Part shown: positions 17,184-26,049 of the stretch, piece by piece
How positions within the stretch are numbered: the first letter of the stretch is position 1
Layout: each line of letters begins with the position of its first letter
Notes under the pieces: generated by a model
Database searches by the model: none
Told to the model about the DNA's origin: nothing
Seen by the model: the letters and a program-made list of their open reading frames with translations, nothing else
Position numbers and translations under genes: made by a program
Source of the DNA: Tropicibacter sp. Alg240-R139
Lineage (GTDB): Bacteria > Pseudomonadota > Alphaproteobacteria > Rhodobacterales > Rhodobacteraceae
NCBI RefSeq assembly: GCF_900537075.1
Contig: NZ_UNRA01000011.1
Location: 1-37,990, forward strand
Reading direction: 5' to 3'
Length of the DNA: 37,990 bases

Positions 17184-18752
17184 ATGACCACGTTTCTACG
17201 ACCCCACCGCCGCGCCTTTCTAGCGGGCAGCACCGCATTTGCCGCCGCGCTTGCCATGCCCGCCATCAGCCGCGCCGCATCGCGGCCTGTGTTCACGCAC
17301 GGGGTGCAGTCCGGCGATGTCGACACATCCTCGGGCATGATCTGGACCCGCACGGACCGCCCGGCGCGCGTGATGATGGAGGTTTCGACCACCGAGAGCT
17401 TTGCAAACACCCGCAAGCTGGCCCCGATGGATGCCATCCCCACCAGCGACCTGGCCGTCAAGCGGCTGGTGAATGGGTTGCCGTCTGATCAGGATATCTT
17501 TTACCGCTTCGTTGCGGCCGATCTGAACGACATCAACGTCACATCCGAGCCTATCGTGGGCCAATTCCGCACCGCGCCGACGTCGCGCCGGGATGTTCGC
17601 TTTGCCTGGTCAGGCGATACCGCTGGACAGGGGTGGGGCATCGACGACGATGGCATGCGCACCTATGCGACCATGGCGCAGCACAAGCCTGACTTCTTCA
17701 TCCATTCGGGTGACACGGTTTATGCGGATGGTCCGATGCAGGACGAGGTTGAAAAAGATGGGCAGTTGATTTGGAAGAACACCACTCTGATCGACGAAAA
17801 GCGCAAAGTGGCCGAGTCGTTGGATGAATTCCGCGCCCAGTGGAAATACAACCTGATGGATGAGCATGTCAGGGCGATGAATGCCGTTTGTCCGACCTTT
17901 TTCCAGTGGGACGATCATGAGGTGGTCAATAATTGGTCGGACGCCAAGGATCTGATCTCGGACGACCGCTATACCGAGAAGTCGGTGCATGTGCTGCAAT
18001 CGCGCGCTGGTCGTGCGTTCCACGAGATGACCCCGCTGCGGATCACCCCGTCTGAGCCGGGGCGTGTCTACCGCAAGATCTCGTACGGGCCGATGCTGGA
18101 CGTCTTCTTCCTGGACCTGCGCAGTTATCGCGGCCCTAACGGAGCGTCGATGGAGGATGAGATCACCGATCAGTCCCGCATACTGGGCGCCGAGCAGCTG
18201 GCCTGGCTTAAGCGAGAACTGGCGGCGTCGCAGGCGACGTGGAAAGTGATTGCATCCGACATGCCAATTGGTTTGATCGTCTGGGACAACTGGCGCGAAC
18301 AGGCCGGGGCCGAAGCAGTAGCAAACGGGGACGATGGCCCGGCCAAAGGGCGCGAGTTAGAGATCGCTGACCTGCTGCGGTTTATTAAGACCGGTGGGGT
18401 CAAAAACACCGTCTGGTTTACGGCGGATGTGCATTACACCGCAGCGCATTACTACGACCCTAATAAGGCACAATTCCAGGACTTCGAACCGTTTTGGGAG
18501 TTCGTTTCAGGCCCCTTGCATGCCGGAACATTTGGGCCCAACAAGCTGGACGGCACCTTTGGTCCCGAGGTGAAATTCGTCAAGGCCCCGGCCGAAGGTC
18601 AAGGTGTGAACTTGCCCCCCAGCGAAGGGCTGCAGTTCTTTGGTCTGGTCGACATCGACGGTGCGACCGAGCAGATGACCGTCCGTCTGATGGACCGTGC
18701 TGATACCAAACTGTGGTCGGTGACGTTGGACCCGAAAACCGGCGCGATCTGA
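17184..18752 (+). CDS. phoD: PhoD-like alkaline phosphatase, Tat-exported
   Basis: A 522-residue PhoD-family phosphoesterase. The N-terminus is a twin-arginine signal (HRRAFLAGSTAF, R9-R10, cleavage near 30), so a folded, metal-loaded enzyme is exported. Then come a small PhoD N-terminal domain (HGVQSGDVDTSSGMIW) and the metallophosphatase domain: SGDTVYADGP, WDDHEVVNNW and ADVHYTAAHYYDP supply the metal ligands. PhoD enzymes release phosphate from mono- and diesters using Ca and Fe. I chose ATG 17184 because AGGAG sits 7 nt upstream and earlier starts lie in the ilvE terminator. No Pho box was identified. Confidence 0.92.
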   Translation: MTTFLRPHRRAFLAGSTAFAAALAMPAISRAASRPVFTHGVQSGDVDTSSGMIWTRTDRPARVMMEVSTTESFANTRKLAPMDAIPTSDLAVKRLVNGLPSDQDIFYRFVAADLNDINVTSEPIVGQFRTAPTSRRDVRFAWSGDTAGQGWGIDDDGMRTYATMAQHKPDFFIHSGDTVYADGPMQDEVEKDGQLIWKNTTLIDEKRKVAESLDEFRAQWKYNLMDEHVRAMNAVCPTFFQWDDHEVVNNWSDAKDLISDDRYTEKSVHVLQSRAGRAFHEMTPLRITPSEPGRVYRKISYGPMLDVFFLDLRSYRGPNGASMEDEITDQSRILGAEQLAWLKRELAASQATWKVIASDMPIGLIVWDNWREQAGAEAVANGDDGPAKGRELEIADLLRFIKTGGVKNTVWFTADVHYTAAHYYDPNKAQFQDFEPFWEFVSGPLHAGTFGPNKLDGTFGPEVKFVKAPAEGQGVNLPPSEGLQFFGLVDIDGATEQMTVRLMDRADTKLWSVTLDPKTGAI

Positions 18753-18769
18753 TTGCATAGCGGACAGGG

Positions 18770-18800
18770 GCGTCCCGGTTTGTTCGGGGCGCTTCCTTTT
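18770..18800 (+). terminator. Rho-independent terminator after phoD
   Basis: GCGTCCCG (18770-18777) pairs with CGGGGCGC (18785-18792) over 8 bp including one G-U pair, with a 7-base loop. TTCCTTTT follows to 18800. It lies 18 nt past the phoD stop. Confidence 0.75.
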
Positions 18801-18813
18801 CAAAGCCCTTGGA

Positions 18814-19824
18814 TCAACGATAGGCTTGGCGCTCTTGTCGGATCAGATCAGCGGCACATTGGGAATAGGCTGCGATCGCTTTCAGGTCTGGCGGGTTGTT
18901 TGTCTCGGACCTTGCAAGCGCAGCGCGACGCAGGGTCATCAACTGAGCACGCGGGCTGTTCAGAAACGTGCCTTGCGGGATCAACTTTTCCAAGGGGCTG
19001 TCTATGCGGATCACTTCGTAGTACCCGCCTGCCAAAGCCATCATTGCCATACCGCACGCAGCAGCCTGAGAGCCACAGTGTGCATCGCACACATTGGCAA
19101 TAGGGAGGGTTTCGGGCGCGGTCATGACCCAGTTCTGAACTGATTGGCGCCAGCGATTGTCTGATGAGGCGTCTCCGAAGCCGATGCCAAGCGCCAGCAG
19201 CCCAGCCATGCCGAGCGTTTCGGGATCATCTGCTGAGACGTCTTGGTTTTCGTCTGTTATGTGGCGCAATGCGGCCAGGCCGGCGCCATTTTGTTCAGGT
19301 CGACCTGACAAGAATTTTAGGTATGGTTCCAGCTCAGGCAGCGTGACTGGGCTGTTAAGCAACCACTCGCGATCCTCTGGTGTGCCATACAGGGCCACCA
19401 TCAATGTCGGGTGATCTGTTGCCTGCTGTGCGCCTAACTTGACCAATTGTGTGATCACCTCCAGGTCCGGCTCAGAGCCGCGCGCTCGCAGCAGGGCTTG
19501 CGCCAACGCGTTGCCTTGTTCGGCTTCGACCGTTAGCCAGCTCTTGGCAAACGGTGATGTCGGATCCTCTTGTCGGAACAACGCGCGCGACTGATCCTTG
19601 TCCAAGCTCATTCTGTATGGAGAGGGGCCCTTGTCCGTTATCTCGATCTGCGCCAGTAGCAGCCTGGCGTCGGCATCTCCGGACTTGGCAAGTGTAGACA
19701 GCATCGGAAGGCTGTCTGTGTCGTTGCCGCCTAGCCAAAGGTCGATCGCTTGCTGCAGATCCGATCCGGCGGCAGCATAGCCGACACCGAACAGTAGGGC
19801 GAAAAAGGCGATGATCTGTTTCAT
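18814..19824 (-). CDS. Secreted Sel1-like repeat protein of unknown function
   Basis: A 336-residue protein with a cleavable signal peptide (MKQIIAFFALLFGVGYAAAG). The mature part is largely helical. Its repeats recall Sel1/TPR motifs: LPMLSTLAKSGDADARLLLAQIE and SWLTVEAEQGNALAQALLRA (first repeat given in part). Four cysteines cluster in a CDAHCGSQAAACG segment and near the C-terminus. I do not recognise a specific family. A periplasmic helical scaffold is the most that can be inferred. It is followed leftward by the phoD gene end (convergent) and preceded by cobO on the same strand, 122 nt away. Confidence 0.7.
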   Translation of the reverse strand: MKQIIAFFALLFGVGYAAAGSDLQQAIDLWLGGNDTDSLPMLSTLAKSGDADARLLLAQIEITDKGPSPYRMSLDKDQSRALFRQEDPTSPFAKSWLTVEAEQGNALAQALLRARGSEPDLEVITQLVKLGAQQATDHPTLMVALYGTPEDREWLLNSPVTLPELEPYLKFLSGRPEQNGAGLAALRHITDENQDVSADDPETLGMAGLLALGIGFGDASSDNRWRQSVQNWVMTAPETLPIANVCDAHCGSQAAACGMAMMALAGGYYEVIRIDSPLEKLIPQGTFLNSPRAQLMTLRRAALARSETNNPPDLKAIAAYSQCAADLIRQERQAYR

Positions 19825-19946
19825 ATCATGCTCAAACAGATGGGGTAAGGCGATGCTAGACCGCCTTCACCTACAACCACAAGTGGTAACTCGGGTCGCC
19901 TTAACGCAAATTTAGACGCCAAACAGCGGCAATTGACGCTGAAAAA

Positions 19947-20546
19947 TCAAAAATCGACGCCGCGTTGTGCCTTGATCCCGGCTTTGAAGGGGTGCTTGAT
20001 CTCGGTCATTTCGGTGACCAGATCGGCATAGTCACACAGCGGTTGTGGAGCGTCCCGGCCAGTCAGGATCACACCGGTTTTCTCGGTGCGCTTGTCTAGC
20101 GCTTCGATCACCTGTTCGACGCTCAGATATTCGTACCGAAGGGCGATGTTGATCTCGTCCAACACCACCAGATCATAATCGCCACTTGCGATCAGATCAG
20201 CGGCTTTGCCGAATGCAGCCTGCGCAGCAGCGATATCGCGGTCCTTGTCCTGGGTGTCCCAGGTGAACCCTTCACCCATGGTGTGCCAGGTCACCTGCCC
20301 GTGCTCTTCAAAGAACCGACGCTCGCCCGTCTTCCACTTGCCTTTGATGAACTGAACCACGGCCACCTTTTGGCCCCAACCCAAGGCGCGCACCACAACT
20401 CCAAACGCGGACGAGGATTTGCCCTTGCCCTTGCCGGTGTGGATCAAAACCAGCCCCTGCTCGGGGTCTTGCAATTGCGAGACCCGTTCGCGGTGCTTGG
20501 CCTGCACCTCTTTCATCTTATCTTTGTGGCTCTCTGCGTCGCTCAT
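19947..20546 (-). CDS. cobO: Cob(I)yrinic acid a,c-diamide adenosyltransferase
   Basis: A 199-residue ATP:corrinoid adenosyltransferase of the CobO/CobA/BtuR family. Its P-loop VLIHTGKGKGKSSSAFG is near residues 32-48, followed by GWGQKVAVVQFIKGKWKTGE. The Walker-B-like strand is DYDLVVLDEINIALRY, and the end HPFKAGIKAQRGVDF is typical. It adds the upper adenosyl ligand to reduced corrinoids in the cytosol. No other cobalamin genes are in the window and no cobalamin riboswitch is visible upstream, where only a compact hairpin (20566-20591) is seen. Confidence 0.95.
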   Translation of the reverse strand: MSDAESHKDKMKEVQAKHRERVSQLQDPEQGLVLIHTGKGKGKSSSAFGVVVRALGWGQKVAVVQFIKGKWKTGERRFFEEHGQVTWHTMGEGFTWDTQDKDRDIAAAQAAFGKAADLIASGDYDLVVLDEINIALRYEYLSVEQVIEALDKRTEKTGVILTGRDAPQPLCDYADLVTEMTEIKHPFKAGIKAQRGVDF

Positions 20547-20565
20547 GGGAAACCCTTTTCATTGC

Positions 20566-20591
20566 GCGCCACACCCTAAGGGCTATGGCGC
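20566..20591 (-). other. Compact hairpin between the EamA gene and cobO
   Basis: On the minus strand GCGCCA pairs with TGGCGC (6 bp), with a nested CCCT/AGGG helix inside. It lies 10 nt past the transporter stop and 20 nt before the cobO start. There is no U-tract, so it may be an mRNA-stabilising or attenuating structure and not a simple terminator. Confidence 0.4.
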
Positions 20592-20601
20592 AAAGGTAAA
20601 G

Positions 20602-21540
20602 TCAACTTTTTGGGTCTGTCACAGATCGCGCCTTGCCCCGTTCCAGGCCCAGCTTGTGTTCCCGCCACACGACCAGTGCGTTCGCGGCGATGACCAGTGT
20701 GGCACCGGCGATCATCATCGAGGTGGGCAGCTCGCTGAACCAGAAATAACCAATCAGAACAGCAAAGATCATCGAAGTGTAGTCATAAGGCGCCAGCATC
20801 GAGGCCGGGCCAAAGCGATAAGATGATGTCACGAGTATTTGCGCACATCCGCCGACCAGCCCCGCAAGCACCAGCAAAGAAAATTGCTCGGTTGTCGGCA
20901 TCACCCAGCCAAACGGCAGCGTCATCAGCGACAGAACCGATGCGGTGGCCGAGAAATAGAATACGATCGCTGCGGTATGTTCGGTTTGCACCATCTGGCG
21001 GATGTGGATTTGCACAAAGGCCCGTGCAAAAGTCGCAGCCAGCACGCAAAGCGCACCAATCATCGCAAGCTCTTCCGCTTCGGCATTTCCACCTAGTCGA
21101 GGCCAAAGCATGATGACGACGCCCAACAGCCCCACCAAAACCGCACCGATGCGAATCATTCGGATGCGTTCGCCCAGAAAAATGGCGGCCAGAACCAAAG
21201 TGAAAATCGGAGTGGCAAAGCCGATGGCGGTCACTTCGGGCAGGGGCAGAAGGCCCAGGCCAGTAAAGGTCAATCCCATGGCAGACGTTCCTAGAACGCC
21301 GCGCCAGAAGTGATTCATCGGCTTTTTGGCAATCAACCCGTTGCGCAACTCACCCCGTGAGATCAACCAGACGACGATGACCGGAATGGCAAAGAACGAG
21401 CGAAAAAACACCGCCTCGCCGGCCGGGATATCCTCGGACAGATACTTGATCAAAGCCGCCATTGCAGTGAACAGAAAGATCGCGGTGGTCTTAAGGCCGA
21501 TGGCCAACATAGGCCGATGCGATGTTAAGTTTTTCGCCAT
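20602..21540 (-). CDS. DMT-superfamily (EamA) transporter
   Basis: A 312-residue membrane protein with about ten transmembrane helices arranged as two EamA halves. The first half ends near GFATPIFTLVLAAIFLGERI and the second near YTSMIFAVLIGYFWFSELPT, the two matching positions of the internal repeat. DMT proteins export or import amino acids, nucleosides or other small metabolites; the substrate cannot be told. It is divergent from matB, with a 95-bp gap, and leads toward cobO on the same strand. Confidence 0.88.
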   Translation of the reverse strand: MAKNLTSHRPMLAIGLKTTAIFLFTAMAALIKYLSEDIPAGEAVFFRSFFAIPVIVVWLISRGELRNGLIAKKPMNHFWRGVLGTSAMGLTFTGLGLLPLPEVTAIGFATPIFTLVLAAIFLGERIRMIRIGAVLVGLLGVVIMLWPRLGGNAEAEELAMIGALCVLAATFARAFVQIHIRQMVQTEHTAAIVFYFSATASVLSLMTLPFGWVMPTTEQFSLLVLAGLVGGCAQILVTSSYRFGPASMLAPYDYTSMIFAVLIGYFWFSELPTSMMIAGATLVIAANALVVWREHKLGLERGKARSVTDPKS

Positions 21541-21634
21541 GGCGCGAACCTGCGCTTTTGTCCGGCAAAGATCAATCGCTTGATTTTCGCCTTAAGGGTA
21601 ACCCATTGTGCACCCGCAGAAAGAGGAATTGGCC

Positions 21635-23143
21635 ATGTACGACAGGAACCATCTGATCTCACAACTCAAAGCAGCCTCCAAGGGACGCGAAGACGACGTA
21701 TTTGCCCGTCTGACAAGCGGTGAAGCGGTCAGTTTTGGCGCTTTGTTCGCAGGGGCTGAACGGATGGCGGCGGCGTTGGTCGCTTGTGGTGTCGGGCCGG
21801 GTGATCGGATTGCGGTGCAGGTGGCCAAGACTATTCAGGCGATAGAGCTTTATTTGGGAACGGTCATGGCAGGCGGTATCTTTCTGCCGCTCAACACAGC
21901 CTATACAGGCCCTGAAGTCGCCTATTTCGTCGGCGATGCCGATCCGGGTGTTATGGTTTGTGATCCTGTTCGTCTGTCCGAAATTTCTGCCGTGTCAGAA
22001 GGTGCCGAAGTGCTAACCTTAGACACGACCGGGCAAGGGAGCTTGCGCGACCTCGCCGATGCACAAGACGGGTTTGACGTCGTTTCGCGCAAACCCGATG
22101 ATCTGGCAGCGATCCTTTATACCTCGGGCACAACGGGGCGGTCCAAGGGTGCGATGCTGAGTCATGACAACCTTGCCTCGAACTCCACCGTGTTGCGCGA
22201 TTATTGGCGGTTTACTGCGGATGACGTGCTGATCCACGCGCTGCCAATCTTTCACACGCACGGTCTGTTTGTGGCAACCAATGTTGCGTTGCTGTCAGGG
22301 GCGCAGGTCGTGTTCCTGCCAGGGTTCGATGCTGACGCGATCCTAAATGCGATGCCGACCTCTACTGCACTCATGGGAGTGCCAACCTTCTACACCCGCC
22401 TGCTGGCGGACGAACGTCTGACACGCGAACGAGCGGGTAAAATGAGGCTGTTCATTTCTGGCTCAGCCCCCTTGCTGGTCGACACGCACGAGCAGTGGGA
22501 GTCGCGCACCGGCCATCGCATCCTGGAACGCTATGGTATGACAGAAACCAACATGAGCACGTCGAACCCCTATGACGGCGAGCGCCGCGCGGGCACCGTT
22601 GGCTTTCCATTGCCGGGGGTCGAAGCGCGGGTGATGGACGAGGGTGCCGAGGTGCCCACAGGCGAGATTGGCGTTTTGGAAGTGCGCGGGGCCAACGTGT
22701 TTCAAGGCTATTGGCAGATGCCCGAGAAGACCGCTGAAGAATTGCGCCCAGATGGCTGGTTCATCACCGGCGACATGGCCAAGATCGACGCCGATGGATA
22801 CGTCACGATCGTCGGTCGGGAAAAGGATCTAATCATCACCGGCGGCTTCAATGTCTACCCAAAAGAAGTCGAGAGCCTGATCGACGACATGCCCGGCGTG
22901 CTGGAAAGTGCGGTCATTGGTGTACCGCACCCTGACTTTGGCGAAGGCGTGGTGGCCGTGGTTGTGCCAGAAGGTGAAGGGACGTCAGCGGAAGTTGTCA
23001 ACGAGGCGCTGCAAGGACGGTTGGCCAAGTTTAAACAGCCCAAGCGTGTTATCGTCTTGGACACCTTGCCGCGCAACACCATGGGTAAGGTACAAAAGAA
23101 AGCGCTGCGCGAAACCTATTCTATGATCTTCTCTGATGGATGA
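21635..23143 (+). CDS. matB: Malonyl-CoA synthetase
   Basis: A 502-residue AMP-forming acyl-CoA synthetase. Its phosphate loop is LYTSGTTGRSKG (161-172). IFHTHGLFVATNV, LMGVPTFYTRLL, ISGSAPLL and ERYGMTETNMSTSNPYDG follow closely the sequence I recall for Rhodopseudomonas MatB, which uses malonate and methylmalonate. The C-terminal catalytic lysine is K485 in NTMGKVQKKAL. I chose ATG 21635 because an AGAGGA site precedes it by 7 nt and the upstream start at 21608 adds no conserved residues. It overlaps the following CoA-transferase gene by 8 nt. No malonyl-CoA decarboxylase is nearby, so the product may go to synthesis and not breakdown. Confidence 0.88.
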   Translation: MYDRNHLISQLKAASKGREDDVFARLTSGEAVSFGALFAGAERMAAALVACGVGPGDRIAVQVAKTIQAIELYLGTVMAGGIFLPLNTAYTGPEVAYFVGDADPGVMVCDPVRLSEISAVSEGAEVLTLDTTGQGSLRDLADAQDGFDVVSRKPDDLAAILYTSGTTGRSKGAMLSHDNLASNSTVLRDYWRFTADDVLIHALPIFHTHGLFVATNVALLSGAQVVFLPGFDADAILNAMPTSTALMGVPTFYTRLLADERLTRERAGKMRLFISGSAPLLVDTHEQWESRTGHRILERYGMTETNMSTSNPYDGERRAGTVGFPLPGVEARVMDEGAEVPTGEIGVLEVRGANVFQGYWQMPEKTAEELRPDGWFITGDMAKIDADGYVTIVGREKDLIITGGFNVYPKEVESLIDDMPGVLESAVIGVPHPDFGEGVVAVVVPEGEGTSAEVVNEALQGRLAKFKQPKRVIVLDTLPRNTMGKVQKKALRETYSMIFSDG

Positions 23144-24452
23144 GATTACCAGGGCCTTTGGAACGTCGCCCGCCCATGTGGTTGGAGAGGGCGCCTGGAT
23201 CTCCCGCTTTGCTGTGACCGATTTGGCCTGTCAGTCGATGGGCGCTGTCGGCGGGGCGGTATCTGATTTGATCGAGGCGATGAATTTCGGGCCAAATCCC
23301 GACGTGCGGATCGATCGCAGGTTGGCCTCGCTCTGGTTTACTTGGTCGATCCATCCGCAAGGGTGGGAGGTGCCACCCTCTTGGGACACAATTGCGGGCG
23401 ACTATCAGACCCGCGATGGGTGGATCAAACTGCACACCAACGCGCCTCATCACCGTAGGGCAGCGCTTTCTGTGCTGGAGTGTCGGGGGGACCCGGATGC
23501 GGTTGCCCAGGCGGTTGCTGGTTGGGATGCAGACGCGTTAGAGGCCGCGATTGTCGAGATTGACGGCGCAGCCGCCGCCATGCGCAGCCGAACGGATTGG
23601 CAGGCGCATCCGCAAGGCGCGGCTGTGGCCGCGGAACCTTTGGTTTATTGGGATCGGTGCGCTGGGCAGGTCCGGGATTGGGCGGCAACTGCGGCGCGGC
23701 CCCTGGCAGGCTTGCGTGTTCTGGATCTGACTCGCGTGTTGGCGGGGCCGGTAGCCACACGAACGTTGGCAGGCTTTGGGGCTGATGTTTTGCGTGTCGA
23801 TCCGGAAAGTTGGTGTGAACCAGGTGTTGTGCCGGATGTGACCTTGGGCAAACGTTGCTGCCATCTGGATCTGAAAAAAGGCTCTGATAAGGCGATATTG
23901 CAAGATCTTTTGGCAAAAGCTGATGTGCTGGTGCATGGGTACAGGCCCGGCGCTGTGGATGCGCTAATCGGCCGGGACCGTCCCGATAATCTGGTCGAGG
24001 TGAGCCTTGATGCCTATGGTTGGACCGGGCCGTGGTCCGGGCGACGTGGGTTCGACTCGTTGGTGCAGATGAGTTGCGGTATTGCCGAGGCTGGGATGAG
24101 CTGGGCAGGGTCGGCAAAACCTTATCCACTGCCGGTGCAAGCGTTGGATCACGCGACAGGGTATTTCATGGCTGCAGCTGTGGTTTCGGCTCTGACGCGG
24201 GCGATTCGGGGGGAAGGCATCCACCGCGCGCGGTTGTCATTGGCGCGCACAGCCGAGCTTTTGGCCGCGTTAGATCCAGTTTCCGGGCTTGAGATTGCCG
24301 GTTCGTCGCCAACCGATCTGGACGATTGGGTCGAGAACACACCTTGGGGGCCAGCCAAGCGGTTGAAGCCAGGAATAGATGTCGAAGGTGCGCCCATGCG
24401 CTGGGATCGCCCGTCGGTTGAATTGGGATCATCCCCAGCGTCCTGGGGTTAG
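23136..24452 (+). CDS. Family III (CaiB/BaiF-like) CoA transferase with unusual domain order
   Basis: A 438-residue protein. The canonical N-terminal signature of this family, LAGLRVLDLTRVLAGP, is not at the start but at residues 190-205. It is followed by GFDSLVQMSCGI and the likely catalytic Asp D338 in LPVQALDHATGY. The first ~185 residues resemble the part that normally follows: GDYQTRDGWIKLHTN around 88-102, then a helical region ending RTDWQAHPQGAAVAAEPL. So the two halves look swapped, or the gene is a degenerate tandem fusion. Its start lies inside the end of matB (8-nt overlap) and its stop shares TTAG with the convergent transporter. Substrate unknown; a link to malonyl- or methylmalonyl-CoA is inferred from matB. 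Confidence 0.82.
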   Translation: MDEITRAFGTSPAHVVGEGAWISRFAVTDLACQSMGAVGGAVSDLIEAMNFGPNPDVRIDRRLASLWFTWSIHPQGWEVPPSWDTIAGDYQTRDGWIKLHTNAPHHRRAALSVLECRGDPDAVAQAVAGWDADALEAAIVEIDGAAAAMRSRTDWQAHPQGAAVAAEPLVYWDRCAGQVRDWAATAARPLAGLRVLDLTRVLAGPVATRTLAGFGADVLRVDPESWCEPGVVPDVTLGKRCCHLDLKKGSDKAILQDLLAKADVLVHGYRPGAVDALIGRDRPDNLVEVSLDAYGWTGPWSGRRGFDSLVQMSCGIAEAGMSWAGSAKPYPLPVQALDHATGYFMAAAVVSALTRAIRGEGIHRARLSLARTAELLAALDPVSGLEIAGSSPTDLDDWVENTPWGPAKRLKPGIDVEGAPMRWDRPSVELGSSPASWG

Positions 24453-25393
24453 GTCAGGACGCCCAGAAGAACCGACAGGGTAACGAACCCCAGGGCGGTC
24501 GCGATGAGCATGGCGATGGACGCCATGCCTTCGTGCCCACTTTCCTGCGCCAGAACCGAATAGATGCCGAACATCGGCATGGCGGCGGACAGGATGACAG
24601 CGGCAGTCAGCTCGGGCGACAGAGACAATCCCATTGCAGTGACGGCGACAGCTGCCAGGGCCACCAAAGCCGGATGCAAGATCAGCTTGCCAAGCGCAAC
24701 CTGGGCCGCCTTCCAATGGTTGCCTCGCAAAGACAAACCCGCAAGCGATCCGCCGATGACGACCAAAGACAAGGCCGAAGCCGAGGCGGCGAGCATATGA
24801 AACAGCTGTGTGACCGGTCCGGCGATCGGGACGCGAATGATCGAGACTGCCAGCCCCAAAAGGAGACCGATCACCATGGGGCGCTTCAGGACACCACCCA
24901 GGATGCCGATGACCCGATTGGCAATCGACACATTCTGCGCCCCCCGAGCCACATCCATCAAGATCAAGCAGACCGGGATCAGCAGGATGTTTTCCACCAG
25001 CATGTTTAACGCCAGAATGACGCCCGCCAGATCGGGAAAGGTCAGCAGCATCACCGGGTAGCCGATAAAGCCAGAGTTGGGGCAGGTCGTACCCATGACC
25101 GCAACGGCGCGGCGCGGTGGTTCAGTCTGGGTGGCGGTGAACCACAGGTAGCTGACGGTGATCGTTGCCAAACCGCCTAAGGCAAAGACTAGCATGTAGC
25201 CGGGGTGAAACACCTCGGCAAAATCGCGGCTGGCCATGGCGTTGAACAACAATGCGGGTAGGGCGATATCCATGACGTACTTGCCAAGCGTGCGCATGTC
25301 CGATTGTCCGAACCATCCCAGTTTCACGACCACAAAGCCAATGGCGATGGCGGCATAGATCGGAAAGGTGATGGTCAGGATGTCGGTGCTCAA
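24449..25393 (-). CDS. AEC-family (auxin efflux carrier-like) transporter
   Basis: A 314-residue polytopic protein with about ten helices in two bundles. The first half has LGWFGQSDMRTLGKYVMDIALPALLF-type sequence (part shown: DIALPALLFNAMA), and GTTCPNSGFIGYPVML is a typical AEC stretch with N and G in a broken helix. Bacterial members move dicarboxylates such as malonate or malate. Convergence with matB makes malonate tempting, but the genes are on opposite strands. Its start overlaps the HD-domain gene by 4 nt, so it is second in that leftward operon. Confidence 0.85.
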   Translation of the reverse strand: MSTDILTITFPIYAAIAIGFVVVKLGWFGQSDMRTLGKYVMDIALPALLFNAMASRDFAEVFHPGYMLVFALGGLATITVSYLWFTATQTEPPRRAVAVMGTTCPNSGFIGYPVMLLTFPDLAGVILALNMLVENILLIPVCLILMDVARGAQNVSIANRVIGILGGVLKRPMVIGLLLGLAVSIIRVPIAGPVTQLFHMLAASASALSLVVIGGSLAGLSLRGNHWKAAQVALGKLILHPALVALAAVAVTAMGLSLSPELTAAVILSAAMPMFGIYSVLAQESGHEGMASIAMLIATALGFVTLSVLLGVLT

Positions 25394-26049
25394 GTAATCC
25401 AGGCCTCGGGCACGGTTGCGCCGATTTCATCGGCAAAGTCATCCAGGAACCGGATCATCAACGCGGCGCGGGCTTGCGCCAGCTCGCGACCATTATCGGT
25501 GATCATGCCCTTTGGCAGAGACAGCAGTTTGACCCGCCAATGATCGACGGAATAGCGGATGTCGTTCAGATCGCGGGTCTCTGCAAAAGGATCGGTCGGG
25601 TGATAGAGTTCCTGACCCAAGGCGCCAGCCACAGCGAAAGTACGGGCAACTCCGATAGCTCCTAGGGCGTCCAACCGATCAGCATCGCGCAGCACTTGCG
25701 CCTCGATGGTTTCGGGTGGAATGCCAGCGGAAAAGCTGTGCGCTTCGATGGCGTGTTGCGTTGCTTTGACTTCGGCCTCGGTCAGCCCAAGGTCAGCAAG
25801 AATTGGACCCGCTTCGGTCGCGGCCATGCGAGAGGCTTCGGAGCGTTCTGGCGAATCCTTGGGAAGGTTCACCAGATCATGCAGGTAGGCCGCGCCCAGC
25901 AGAACGGCGGGGTTCGCCTCGGCAGGTGCGATCTTTTGCACGTTCAGCCAAACCCGGTCGAGATGGGCTAGATCGTGGGCGCTGTCGCGGCTCATCCGCT
26001 TGGTAACGATGGTACGCAGTTGCGCGCGCAGCTCAGCCGATGGGGCCAC
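25390..26049 (-). CDS. HD-domain metal-dependent phosphohydrolase
   Basis: A 219-residue protein with the HD layout: [12 protein letters not shown] (H25, D26, H29), the metal-binding YLHDL (H57-D58), then [10 protein letters not shown] with the last Asp. It resembles E. coli YedJ-type HD hydrolases, whose substrates are unclear. The gene overlaps the chorismate synthase gene by 17 nt on the same strand and the AEC gene by 4 nt, so aroC-HD-AEC look like one transcript. Confidence 0.85.
   Translation of the reverse strand: MAPSAELRAQLRTIVTKRMSRDSAHDLAHLDRVWLNVQKIAPAEANPAVLLGAAYLHDLVNLPKDSPERSEASRMAATEAGPILADLGLTEAEVKATQHAIEAHSFSAGIPPETIEAQVLRDADRLDALGAIGVARTFAVAGALGQELYHPTDPFAETRDLNDIRYSVDHWRVKLLSLPKGMITDNGRELAQARAALMIRFLDDFADEIGATVPEAWIT

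Noticed and set aside
20547-20601. Possible cobalamin riboswitch before cobO
   Set aside because: The gap is only 55 nt and lacks any B12-box-like sequence; just a small hairpin is present.
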